From the NCBI GenBank assembly GCA_016935615.1, contig JAFGQO010000156.1:1-41458 (forward strand): a stretch of DNA of 41,458 nt, read 5' to 3'. The notes beneath the pieces are model-generated. The model was given only the letters and a program-made list of their open reading frames with translations. It searched no databases and was not told the origin of the DNA. Positions within the stretch are counted from its first letter, which is position 1, and each line of letters begins with the position of its first letter. The position numbers were made by a program, and so were the translations under genes. Of this stretch, positions 34,177 through 41,458 are shown piece after piece. The DNA comes from Bacteroidales bacterium. GTDB taxonomy: Bacteria > Bacteroidota > Bacteroidia > Bacteroidales > UBA10428.

Positions 34177-36105
34177 ATGGTTCGCTATGTTTTACTGATA
34201 AGTATTCTTTCCTTTCAAATTGTTGCTGCACAGAAAACATATAAAACTGAGTCCAGGAAAGCCATCAGTTTGTATGAGGAGGGTTTGGCATATTACAGGA
34301 TCAAAGAGTATGCAGGGGCGGAAGAAAAGTTGAAATTTGCAATACGAATGGATGATAAGTTTCAGGATGCTTACCTGGTTCTGGCAGAAGTCTATTGGGA
34401 ACAAGGCAAATATGAAAATGCAATTGAGCAATACAACAAAGGCTTATTGATCGATCCATCTTATTATCCAAGAGGGTATTTGAACAAGGGAAAACTGGAA
34501 GTTAAAATAGCACGATATACAGAAGCCAAAAACAGCTACCTGAGATACCTTGAATTGGATACTAACGAATCAAAATATACCGAAAGAGCGAAAAGGGGGT
34601 TGGAACAGACTGTATTTGCTATTCATGCGATGAATAATCCGGTGGATTTTGAGCCGGTTACACTGGGACCGAATATTAATACCGCAGAAGATGAATATTG
34701 GCCTTCATTATCAGCAGATGAGAAGACGTTAATTATTACCCGGCTTGTACACGTTTATGATATTGTTAAGGAAGGGAAGGTACAGGAAGATTTTTTCATA
34801 AGTGAGTATGGACCTGAAGGTTGGGAACCTATGAAAGATGCTGGTTTTCCTTTGAATACTGATGACAATGAGGGGGCCCAGTCCATTTCAGCAAACGGGC
34901 AGTTGATGGTTTATACTGTTTGCAACAGGAAAGGAGTGATCGGTCGTTGTGATATTTACTATTCAACCAGAGAGGGTATGGAATGGACATTTCCAAAGAA
35001 TATGGGTGAACCTGTGAATTCAGTGGCAAAAGAAACTCAGCCAAGTTTGAGTGCAGATGGAAGGATCATTTATTTTGCAAGCAATCGCCCGGGAGGAAAA
35101 GGCGGACTTGATATATGGATGAGCAGCAGAGATTCGGATGATAAATGGCAGCCACCTGTTAATCTGGGTGATTCAATAAATACTCCCGGAGATGAGATGT
35201 CCCCGTTTATTCACCATGACAACTCTTCTTTGTATTTTTCTTCAAATTACCATATTGGAATGGGAGATTTTGATCTGTTCGTATCACGACTTGACTCTAA
35301 CGGGAACTGGAGCAAACCAAAAAATCTCGGATATCCGATAAATACAAATCGTGATGAGATCGGGCTTATAGTAAATGCACGGGGCAACACAGCCTATTAT
35401 GCATCAGATATTCATTCTGCAACCGGGAAAGATATTTATCGTTTTGATTTGTACGAAGGTGCAAGACCTGCTGAAGTATCCTATATGAAGGGAAGAGTGT
35501 TTGACGAGAAAACAAGAGAGAGACTAAAAGCAAGGTTTGAACTTTTTGATCTGAAAAATGGAAAATTGATCAATCAATCCTATTCCGATCCCGTTACCGG
35601 TGAATTCCTTCTTTGCATACCTACAAATAAAAATTATATGTTGAATGTAGAGCATAGAGGTTATCTGTTTCATTCAGAAAATTTTGCACTGGAAGGTATC
35701 TACCATCTTGAAAAACCCTTTATGAAAGATGTTCCGTTAAAACCAATTCTGTTGGGTGAAAAATCCGTATTGAAAAATGTGTTTTTTGCGACCGATTCCT
35801 ATTCTCTGAAGCCGGAATCGAAGTATGAGCTGGATAAGATCATACATTTTCTTAAGTTCAATTCTGAAATCATAATAGAGATCAGTGGTCATACGGATAA
35901 TACCGGAACCCGGGAATATAATCTGACTTTGTCAGAAAAACGGGCAAAATCCGTAGTCGATTATCTTGTAAATCATGGAATTTCAGAAGACCGATTGCAT
36001 TATAAAGGCTATGGTTTTGATCAGCCTGTTGATGGAAATGAAACAGAAGAAGGCCGTGCAAATAACAGAAGAACGGAATTTAAGATTGTTAAAACGAACC
36101 AATAA
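34177..36105 (+). CDS. PorE-like protein: TPR, PD40 propeller, regulatory-like sandwich, OmpA C-terminal domain
   Basis: A 642-residue exported protein. After a signal peptide (to about 18, VAAQ) come TPR repeats (about 20-145, LYEEGLAYYRIKEYAGAEEK). WD40-like PD40 repeats follow (about 160-435; YWPSLSADEKTLIITR, AQSISANGQLMVYTV, QPSLSADGRIIYFASNRPGG, SPFIHHDNSSLYFSSNY). A carboxypeptidase-regulatory-like segment (about 440-510) precedes an OmpA peptidoglycan-binding domain (about 530-640, IIIEISGHTDNTG, NLTLSEKRAKSVVDYL, GRANNRRTEF). This is the domain order of PorE, a T9SS component linking it to peptidoglycan. Paralogs of this layout are common, so PorE identity is not certain. Confidence 0.85.
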   Translation: MVRYVLLISILSFQIVAAQKTYKTESRKAISLYEEGLAYYRIKEYAGAEEKLKFAIRMDDKFQDAYLVLAEVYWEQGKYENAIEQYNKGLLIDPSYYPRGYLNKGKLEVKIARYTEAKNSYLRYLELDTNESKYTERAKRGLEQTVFAIHAMNNPVDFEPVTLGPNINTAEDEYWPSLSADEKTLIITRLVHVYDIVKEGKVQEDFFISEYGPEGWEPMKDAGFPLNTDDNEGAQSISANGQLMVYTVCNRKGVIGRCDIYYSTREGMEWTFPKNMGEPVNSVAKETQPSLSADGRIIYFASNRPGGKGGLDIWMSSRDSDDKWQPPVNLGDSINTPGDEMSPFIHHDNSSLYFSSNYHIGMGDFDLFVSRLDSNGNWSKPKNLGYPINTNRDEIGLIVNARGNTAYYASDIHSATGKDIYRFDLYEGARPAEVSYMKGRVFDEKTRERLKARFELFDLKNGKLINQSYSDPVTGEFLLCIPTNKNYMLNVEHRGYLFHSENFALEGIYHLEKPFMKDVPLKPILLGEKSVLKNVFFATDSYSLKPESKYELDKIIHFLKFNSEIIIEISGHTDNTGTREYNLTLSEKRAKSVVDYLVNHGISEDRLHYKGYGFDQPVDGNETEEGRANNRRTEFKIVKTNQ

Positions 36106-36214
36106 AACTCCTTGCATTAAGGGATGCTGAGCTTTATTTTGTAATTAAGGATATGATTTCCCTGAATTGTTTAAAGGAAAGCATAAGAAAATTTTCAATA
36201 TCTTATTTTCTGAA

Positions 36215-36222
36215 TATATTTG
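36215..36222 (+). promoter_or_regulatory. -7 promoter box (TATATTTG)
   Basis: An exact TAnnTTTG match 22 bp before the C1 peptidase start; a TTTTC at 36192-36196 is a weak -33 candidate with an 18-bp spacer. Confidence 0.4.
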
Positions 36223-36244
36223 AAATTTTTTATATTGAAAAAGT

Positions 36245-37468
36245 ATGAGAAATAATACTATTGTCAGACCGACCATCCTGTTTGTACTATTTTTATTTTC
36301 CGCATATTGTTTTGGAGGCAATGATAAAACGCCAGATTGGAGTGATGAACTGGAAAAGGGAGATCAGATAAAAGTTATCAAAGAACTGCCCTCCACTCCT
36401 GTCAGAGATCAATACAAAACAGGAACATGCTGGAGTTTCAGTACAGTCTCTCTTCTTGAATCGGAATTGTTGCGAATGGGAAGAGGAGAGTATGATTTGT
36501 CTGAAATGTTCATAGTATATCAGAATTACCTGAGAAAAGCAAAGCGTTATGTGCGTATGCATGGCAAAAACAATTTTGCACCGGGTGGTGAAGCAAACGA
36601 TGTTGTGGATGTAATTTCATTGCATGGTATTGTTCCGGAAGAAATTTATTCCGGCTTAAAAGTCGATTCTGAGAAACACATTCACAGTGAAATGGATAAA
36701 GTGTTGCAGGAATATGTCGACGCTATTATTACCAATCCAAATAACAAGCTGAGTGATGTTTGGGAAGAGGGATTTAAAAAAGTCCTGGAATCATATCTTG
36801 GTGAAATGCCAGAGACGTTTGATTATCAGGGAACAAGCTATACTCCCCATTCATTTCAGAAGCTGTTAGACATTCATCTTGACGATTATGTAATGATAAC
36901 AAGTTTTTCACATATTCCTTTCTATAGTTCTTCAGTTCTTGAAATTCCTGACAACTGGTCGTGGGAAGAAAGCTTTAACGTTCCCCTGGTTGAGTTGGAG
37001 CAAATTGTTGATTCTGCTATTTATAACGGGTATACTGTTGCCTGGGCGGCAGACATTTCCGAAGATGGTTTTAACTTCAAAAAAGGTCTGGCAGTGGTTC
37101 CGGAAATTCTCTATAGCTCTTTTTCAGAAAAGCAGGAAGAAAAATGGTCTCAGAAAACGGATGAGGAGAAAGAGGAAATAATTTTTAATATGAAAAAACC
37201 TTTACCTGAACTTAAGGTAAACCAGGAGATCAGGCAAAAAGCATTCGATAATTATCTGACAACGGATGATCATGGAATGCATATAGTGGGAATAGCAAAA
37301 GACAAAGAAGACAATAAATACTATTATATAAAAAATTCCTGGGGAACAGAAAACCCGTACAAGGGGTACATGTTTATCTCCAATGCCTATTTCAAATACA
37401 AAACAATTTCTGTCATGCTTCATAAAGATGCAATTCCTTCGGCAATAGCAAAAAAACTTAACTTGTAG
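36245..37468 (+). CDS. C1B papain-like peptidase (bleomycin hydrolase / aminopeptidase C type), exported
   Basis: A 407-residue protein with a hydrophobic signal (residues 7-23). The catalytic set is Gln56 and Cys62 in [15 protein letters not shown], His343 in [10 protein letters not shown], and Asn364 in IKNSWG. The spacing and the DHGM form (THAM in bleomycin hydrolase) mark the C1B family (PepC/bleomycin hydrolase). Those enzymes are normally cytosolic, but this copy has an export signal, as do other Bacteroidota members. It should remove N-terminal residues from peptides. Twelve bp after its stop begins a DUF6485 gene on the same strand. Confidence 0.9.
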   Translation: MRNNTIVRPTILFVLFLFSAYCFGGNDKTPDWSDELEKGDQIKVIKELPSTPVRDQYKTGTCWSFSTVSLLESELLRMGRGEYDLSEMFIVYQNYLRKAKRYVRMHGKNNFAPGGEANDVVDVISLHGIVPEEIYSGLKVDSEKHIHSEMDKVLQEYVDAIITNPNNKLSDVWEEGFKKVLESYLGEMPETFDYQGTSYTPHSFQKLLDIHLDDYVMITSFSHIPFYSSSVLEIPDNWSWEESFNVPLVELEQIVDSAIYNGYTVAWAADISEDGFNFKKGLAVVPEILYSSFSEKQEEKWSQKTDEEKEEIIFNMKKPLPELKVNQEIRQKAFDNYLTTDDHGMHIVGIAKDKEDNKYYYIKNSWGTENPYKGYMFISNAYFKYKTISVMLHKDAIPSAIAKKLNL

Positions 37469-37479
37469 ATCTGTTCCTC

Positions 37480-37686
37480 ATGGAGTGTAAAAAAGATACA
37501 AACCTGTCATTTTGCAACTGTACATTTTCATGCAGCAAAAAAGGCACATGCTGCGATTGTATACATTATCACAGGAGCCTGGGTGAATTGCCTGCCTGCT
37601 ATTTCCCGAATGATGTTGAATCTTCCGGCGACAGAAGTATTGAGAGATTTGTGAGCCTGGTTCAGCAACGCGGCGCATGGTGGTGA
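37480..37686 (+). CDS. DUF6485 family cysteine-rich small protein
   Basis: A 68-residue protein with eight cysteines in a fixed pattern ([31 protein letters not shown], then [11 protein letters not shown] and DRSIERFV). This matches, from memory, the DUF6485 family of Bacteroidota and other anaerobes. The cysteine layout suggests a metal site (zinc or iron-sulfur), which is inference. It is 11 bp after the C1 peptidase and probably on its transcript. Function is unknown. Confidence 0.8.
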   Translation: MECKKDTNLSFCNCTFSCSKKGTCCDCIHYHRSLGELPACYFPNDVESSGDRSIERFVSLVQQRGAWW

Positions 37687-37750
37687 TGTTATATTAGTTA
37701 CTAGTCTCAAGTCTCATTTTCTCAACTCATCAACTTTCATACTCCGGCAC

Positions 37751-37821
37751 ACATGCCATGGTTTCGTTCCGTTCCCCAACGGAACGACTTTCTTTTTTGC
37801 TGATCAAAAAAGAAAGCAAAA
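37751..37821 (+). repeat. hairpin repeat family, copy B (two stems)
   Basis: ACACATGCCATG leads into a perfect 8-bp stem GTTCCGTT/AACGGAAC (37766-37785, loop CCCC), then a perfect 12-bp stem CTTTCTTTTTTG/CAAAAAAGAAAG (37788-37816, loop CTGAT), then CAAAAAA. The same parts in the same order, with different but paired bases, occur on the minus strand at 11547-11626. Confidence 0.7.
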
Positions 37822-37829
37822 AAATCATG

Positions 37830-37963
37830 GCTGATAATAAATCCGGATAAATCATATTGCTCGGCTCTTCGTGTCGTTCCGCTGATGTTTCACTTCCGCG
37901 GAACTTAAGAATCCTTTGCAACGAGCCTGCGCAATGATTTATATTCCGGATTTATTATAGGCC
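37830..37963. repeat. long imperfect inverted repeat with inner hairpin
   Basis: Arms of about 36 nt: ATAATAAATCCGG...AAATCAT...GCTC (37833-37867) and the reverse-complementary GAGC...ATGATTTAT...CCGGATTTATTAT (37923-37959). Inside is a perfect 7-bp stem GTTCCGC/GCGGAAC (37876-37904). It follows copy B directly. Confidence 0.6.
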
Positions 37964-38024
37964 AGTCCTTTATTCATTCAATTGGTGATCGAAGAATAGT
38001 CTCTTGTCTCTGATCGCAAGTTCC

Positions 38025-38336
38025 ATTCTATAAACCCCTCAATCCCTTAACTTATAGACATTTAAACTACTCAACTTTTCAATTCATCAACTACTCAATA
38101 ACTAAACCACTAAACTGATTACAAATTACTGATCACCGTTCACGAATCACCAATCACTAATTACACAATTCCACGATTCAACAGTTAAACAGTAACCGGC
38201 AATCCGCTTTCACAAGCTTTTTTTGCTAAATATTCGTCTTTTTGTTAATAATTTGAATATTTCCTGCCATATTTTGAAACCTGTGCGTGCTAATTTCGGT
38301 ATTACATAGTATTAAATAAGGTATTTCAGAGATTAC
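38025..38336. repeat. simple-repeat spacer before the GH3 gene
   Basis: Imperfect tandem words of the CAACTACTCAATAACTAAAC and GAATCACCAATCACTAATTAC kinds (38030-38200), then AT-rich sequence with no gene up to 38336. The GAATCACCAATCAC tract is the reverse complement of the GGTGATTGG tract near 3030. Confidence 0.5.
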
Positions 38337-41300
38337 ATGACATATTACAGGTGGAAATTAAGGAAAGGGCTGCTGATACTCGTTGCGGCACTGGTAACGG
38401 GTATTTTTATTCAATTTTCGGTAGATTACCGATCGGTAAGTGAACAGGATTTTATCTTTAAGCCTTCGCCACCCCCGTTTCTAAAGGATTCATCAGCATG
38501 GGCCGATTCTGTTTTTCAGTCATTGTCGGCAAATGAGCGAATAGGACAATTGTTTATGGTCGCTGCCTATCCGCAAAGAGGAAATAGTGATATCAACCGG
38601 GTTACTGAACTGATCCGTAAGTATCATGTCGGAGGAATAATATTTTTTCAGGCAACACCGGAACAAATCGCAGAACTGACAAAGTATTATCAATCTGTCT
38701 CGCATGTACCCCTGTTTTTTGCTTTGGATGGGGAATGGGGACTTTCCATGCGTTTTGAAAATACACTTCAGTATCCGAGACAAATGATGCTGGGTGCGAT
38801 TCATGATGATGATGTGATCTATCAGATGGGGCGTGATATTGGCCGGCAAATGAAAATGCTCGGACTGCATATAAATTTTGCCCCGGTAGTGGATGTAAAC
38901 AACAATCCTGATAATCCGGTCATCAACAGCAGGTCTTTTGGCGAGATAAGGGAGAATGTCGCCCGTAAAGGGCTGCTTTATATGAAGGGTATGCAGGATG
39001 AAGGTATTCTGGCGGTAGCCAAACATTTTCCCGGACACGGAGATACCGATACCGATTCCCATTACGAACTGCCTGTTATTAAATATTCATACGAACGACT
39101 TGACAGTATTGAATTGTTCCCATTCAAAGCTTTGATTGAAGGAGGAGTAGGAGGGGTAATGATAGCTCACCTGAATGTTCTTGGTATCGATACATCCAGA
39201 AATCTCCCGTCATCACTGTCAGCCATGATAACTGATACTTTGTTGAAACAAAAACTGGATTTTAAAGGTCTTGTATTTACCGATGCAATGACAATGAAGG
39301 GAGTGGCCGGGCTGTATGATCAGGAGATTGCCAATGCAATGGCTGTAGCAGCAGGAAATGATATCATACTAATGCCCGGTGAGGTTGAAAAGACCCTGAC
39401 GAGAGTGGAGCAACTGATTGAACTGGGAGATATAGATATTGACAGAATAAATAACAGTTGCAGAAAGATATTGCAGGCAAAAAAATGGGTGATAACTTAC
39501 GAATCGAAGGAAAAAGTGAAGAATGGTTCCCTGCAATGTGACCTGATTCAACCGGGTTTCCGGCTTACTCAGAGAAAGCTTATTGAAAAGGCAATAACAG
39601 TAATTAAAAATGAGAACAACATCATTCCCCTGAAAAGGATTGACACCTTGAAAATTGCAGCAGTGAATATTGGCAGTGAACCGGAAAACAAATACCAGAA
39701 TGCACTTGCATTGTATGCATCCCTTGATAGCTTCAGGATCTATGGAACGGAAGGTTTGTCTGAAGTTACCGGTATACTTGATACATTAAGATATTATAAT
39801 CTTGTTTTATTAAGCATTCATGGGAATGATCTCAGACCCGGAAGGCAATTCGGATTGAGTGATGAACTGCTTACCATTGCAGACATTATCATGTATTTGC
39901 ATCCCACTGTGCTAAATGTTTTTTCGAATCCTTATTTGCTTTCGCATCTGAAAAATTTTGATAAGAGCAAAGCAGTCATTGTTTCATACGAAAACAATAA
40001 CCTGATACAGGATCTTTCGGCACAGGTTGTTTTCGGAGCCATAGGAGCGGAAGGAAAGTTGCCGGTGAGTATTAATGATCATTACCGGTCAGGAAGCGGG
40101 ATCAATACCGAAGGCGGGATCAGGCTTAAATATGTACTTCCTGCCGAAGAAGGATTTGACGCACAGAAACTGGCTGTTGTGGATTCACTGGTTGAAGATG
40201 CGATAGATAAAAAGGCCATGCCCGGTTGCCAGATACTTGTTGCAAAAAATGGCAGGGTGGTGATGAATAGATCCTATGGATATCAAACATACTTGCACCG
40301 CAGAAAGGTTGAAAGTACAGATCTATATGATCTTGCATCCATTACGAAGATCGTTGCAGGAGTTCCATCCCTGATGCTTCTGGAACATAACCGGCAGATA
40401 GATATACGGTCGCCTTTGTCAAAGTATTTGCCTGAGCTGGATACAACCAATAAAGCCAGGATCAGGATCGATGATATTCTTTTGCACCAGGCGGGAATCG
40501 AATCGTGGATCCCATTTTATATTTCCACTTTGGAACCATTGTATCCAAATCAGGATTTTGCTCAGAACAAATATTCGAAGAGGTATCCCATTCAGATGGG
40601 AAAACATTTCTTTGTAAATAAGCATTTGAAATACAAAGACAATTGCTATTCTGACGAGTATTCCGAGCAATACCCCGTGGAAGTTGCAAAGGGTCTGTAC
40701 ATGAATTCTTCTTTAATTGACAGCATATTCCTGACAATTTATGCCTCGGAAGTGGAAAAACCCGGAAAGTACCATTACAGCGACCTGGGATTTTATCTCT
40801 TTTACAGGATGGTGGAGCGACTTACAAACATAGGATTTGACAGTTTTGTCGATTCGGTATTTTATGCTCCCCTTGGGGCTGCAACACTTGGCTATAAACC
40901 CCTTGAAAAATTCGACAGGCAACATATTGCTCCCACGGAAAATGACCTGGTGTTCAGAAAACAGATACTGCAGGGGTATGTGCACGATCCGGGTGCGGCT
41001 ATGCTCGGAGGAGTATCCGGTCATGCGGGACTGTTTTCCAATGCCAACGACCTGGCCAAATTTATGCAGATGCTTCTGAATGGCGGGGAATACGGAGGTC
41101 AGCAATTTCTTGACAGGAAACAAATAGAAGAATATACTTCCTGCGTGGCATGCGAAAACGGGAACCGGCGCGGACTGGGTTTTGACAAGCCGGAGAATGA
41201 TACGACCAAAAACGGACCTACATTCAGGGGAATATCGCCTGAAAGTTATGGACATACGGGCTTTACGGGAACTATGGTGTGGGCAGATCCGGAAACAGGG

Positions 41301-41426
41301 ATCTTATACATTTTCCTTTCCAACAGGGTTTATCCTGATGCAGTGTATAATAAACTTGCTGAAATGGACGTACGGACAAACATTCAGAAAGCGATATATG
41401 ATGCACTGATTACAGAGGATGAGTAA
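38337..41426 (+). CDS. GH3 beta-N-acetylhexosaminidase (NagZ-like) fused to a serine beta-lactamase-like hydrolase
   Basis: A 1029-residue protein anchored by an N-terminal membrane helix (about 11-28). Residues 55-385 are a GH3 TIM barrel of the NagZ type: KHFPGHGDT (229-237), the acid/base His242 in the DSH loop and nucleophile Asp316 in FTDAM. Residues 410-590 resemble the GH3 C-terminal sandwich. Residues 605-1029 are a class C beta-lactamase/penicillin-binding-like fold with Ser668-Ile-Thr-Lys671 (SxxK), YSD at 814-816 in place of YxN, and HTG late in the chain. It likely trims GlcNAc from wall fragments and acts on their peptide or ester part in the periplasm. The fusion is recurrent in Bacteroidota. 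Confidence 0.92.
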   Translation: MTYYRWKLRKGLLILVAALVTGIFIQFSVDYRSVSEQDFIFKPSPPPFLKDSSAWADSVFQSLSANERIGQLFMVAAYPQRGNSDINRVTELIRKYHVGGIIFFQATPEQIAELTKYYQSVSHVPLFFALDGEWGLSMRFENTLQYPRQMMLGAIHDDDVIYQMGRDIGRQMKMLGLHINFAPVVDVNNNPDNPVINSRSFGEIRENVARKGLLYMKGMQDEGILAVAKHFPGHGDTDTDSHYELPVIKYSYERLDSIELFPFKALIEGGVGGVMIAHLNVLGIDTSRNLPSSLSAMITDTLLKQKLDFKGLVFTDAMTMKGVAGLYDQEIANAMAVAAGNDIILMPGEVEKTLTRVEQLIELGDIDIDRINNSCRKILQAKKWVITYESKEKVKNGSLQCDLIQPGFRLTQRKLIEKAITVIKNENNIIPLKRIDTLKIAAVNIGSEPENKYQNALALYASLDSFRIYGTEGLSEVTGILDTLRYYNLVLLSIHGNDLRPGRQFGLSDELLTIADIIMYLHPTVLNVFSNPYLLSHLKNFDKSKAVIVSYENNNLIQDLSAQVVFGAIGAEGKLPVSINDHYRSGSGINTEGGIRLKYVLPAEEGFDAQKLAVVDSLVEDAIDKKAMPGCQILVAKNGRVVMNRSYGYQTYLHRRKVESTDLYDLASITKIVAGVPSLMLLEHNRQIDIRSPLSKYLPELDTTNKARIRIDDILLHQAGIESWIPFYISTLEPLYPNQDFAQNKYSKRYPIQMGKHFFVNKHLKYKDNCYSDEYSEQYPVEVAKGLYMNSSLIDSIFLTIYASEVEKPGKYHYSDLGFYLFYRMVERLTNIGFDSFVDSVFYAPLGAATLGYKPLEKFDRQHIAPTENDLVFRKQILQGYVHDPGAAMLGGVSGHAGLFSNANDLAKFMQMLLNGGEYGGQQFLDRKQIEEYTSCVACENGNRRGLGFDKPENDTTKNGPTFRGISPESYGHTGFTGTMVWADPETGILYIFLSNRVYPDAVYNKLAEMDVRTNIQKAIYDALITEDE

Positions 41427-41458
41427 TTCAAAATTAACAATTAATAATTAAGAATTAA

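Noticed and set aside
34177-36105. Firm assignment of the TPR/PD40/OmpA protein as PorE
   Set aside because: Bacteroidota genomes often have several proteins with this layout; without synteny or a search it is called PorE-like only.

Overview
The window looks like a chromosomal segment of a Bacteroidota bacterium, probably a Bacteroidales-like anaerobe. I cannot name the genus. Supporting signs are two proteins with C-terminal type IX secretion (T9SS) sorting tails, a FecI-type sigma factor beside a FecR/DUF4974 anti-sigma factor and an STN-domain protein, a PorE-like TPR/PD40/OmpA protein, short Bacteroidota-style lipoprotein signals, little Shine-Dalgarno sequence, and several TAnnTTTG promoter -7 boxes. 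TGA works as a normal stop codon. No rRNA, tRNA, CRISPR array, phage or complete insertion sequence was seen.

Left end (1-2.5 kb): an AT-rich accessory patch. It holds the tail of an unknown gene, a small lipoprotein, a remnant of a REP-associated (Y1) transposase, a GIY-YIG nuclease, and a toxin-antitoxin pair whose toxin has a stop at codon 6. REP-like hairpin repeats lie on both sides of the pair.

2.5-11 kb: a small membrane protein, a secreted esterase, a UPF0104 (MprF/AglD-type) membrane protein, a lipoprotein dipeptidyl peptidase III (M49), and a minus-strand sigma / anti-sigma / STN cassette with no TonB receptor.

11-22.5 kb: a 1-kb hairpin-rich non-coding region, a stand-alone type 2 tryptophan synthase beta subunit (TrpB2), an LVIVD-repeat lipoprotein, two outer-membrane proteins, a lone response-regulator receiver, a WaaE-like glycosyltransferase, a SemiSWEET sugar-transporter / VOC (glyoxalase-fold) fusion, a PhzF-family protein, a methyltransferase and a T9SS-secreted protein.

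22.5-34 kb: an ABCG-like transporter whose ATPase motifs are degenerate; a 975-bp spacer with two orphan terminators; a T9SS-secreted M1 aminopeptidase; and an overlapping PAP2 phosphatase / ArnT-like transferase / GT2 / NlpC-P60 gene run that looks like polyprenyl-phosphate-linked glycan modification at the envelope. An alkaline phosphatase and a lipoprotein follow.

34 kb-end: the PorE-like protein, a C1 (bleomycin hydrolase/PepC-like) peptidase, a DUF6485 cysteine-rich protein, a second hairpin-rich spacer, and a GH3 (NagZ-like) / serine beta-lactamase-like fusion.

The most unusual items are the SemiSWEET-VOC fusion, a multi-hairpin repeat family whose copies show compensatory base changes (11.4-11.7 kb and 37.7-38.0 kb), the motif-degenerate ABC transporter, the two orphan terminators with a shared 12-bp leader, and the single-codon-disrupted toxin. 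All calls come from reading the sequence and recalling family motifs; no searches were run.
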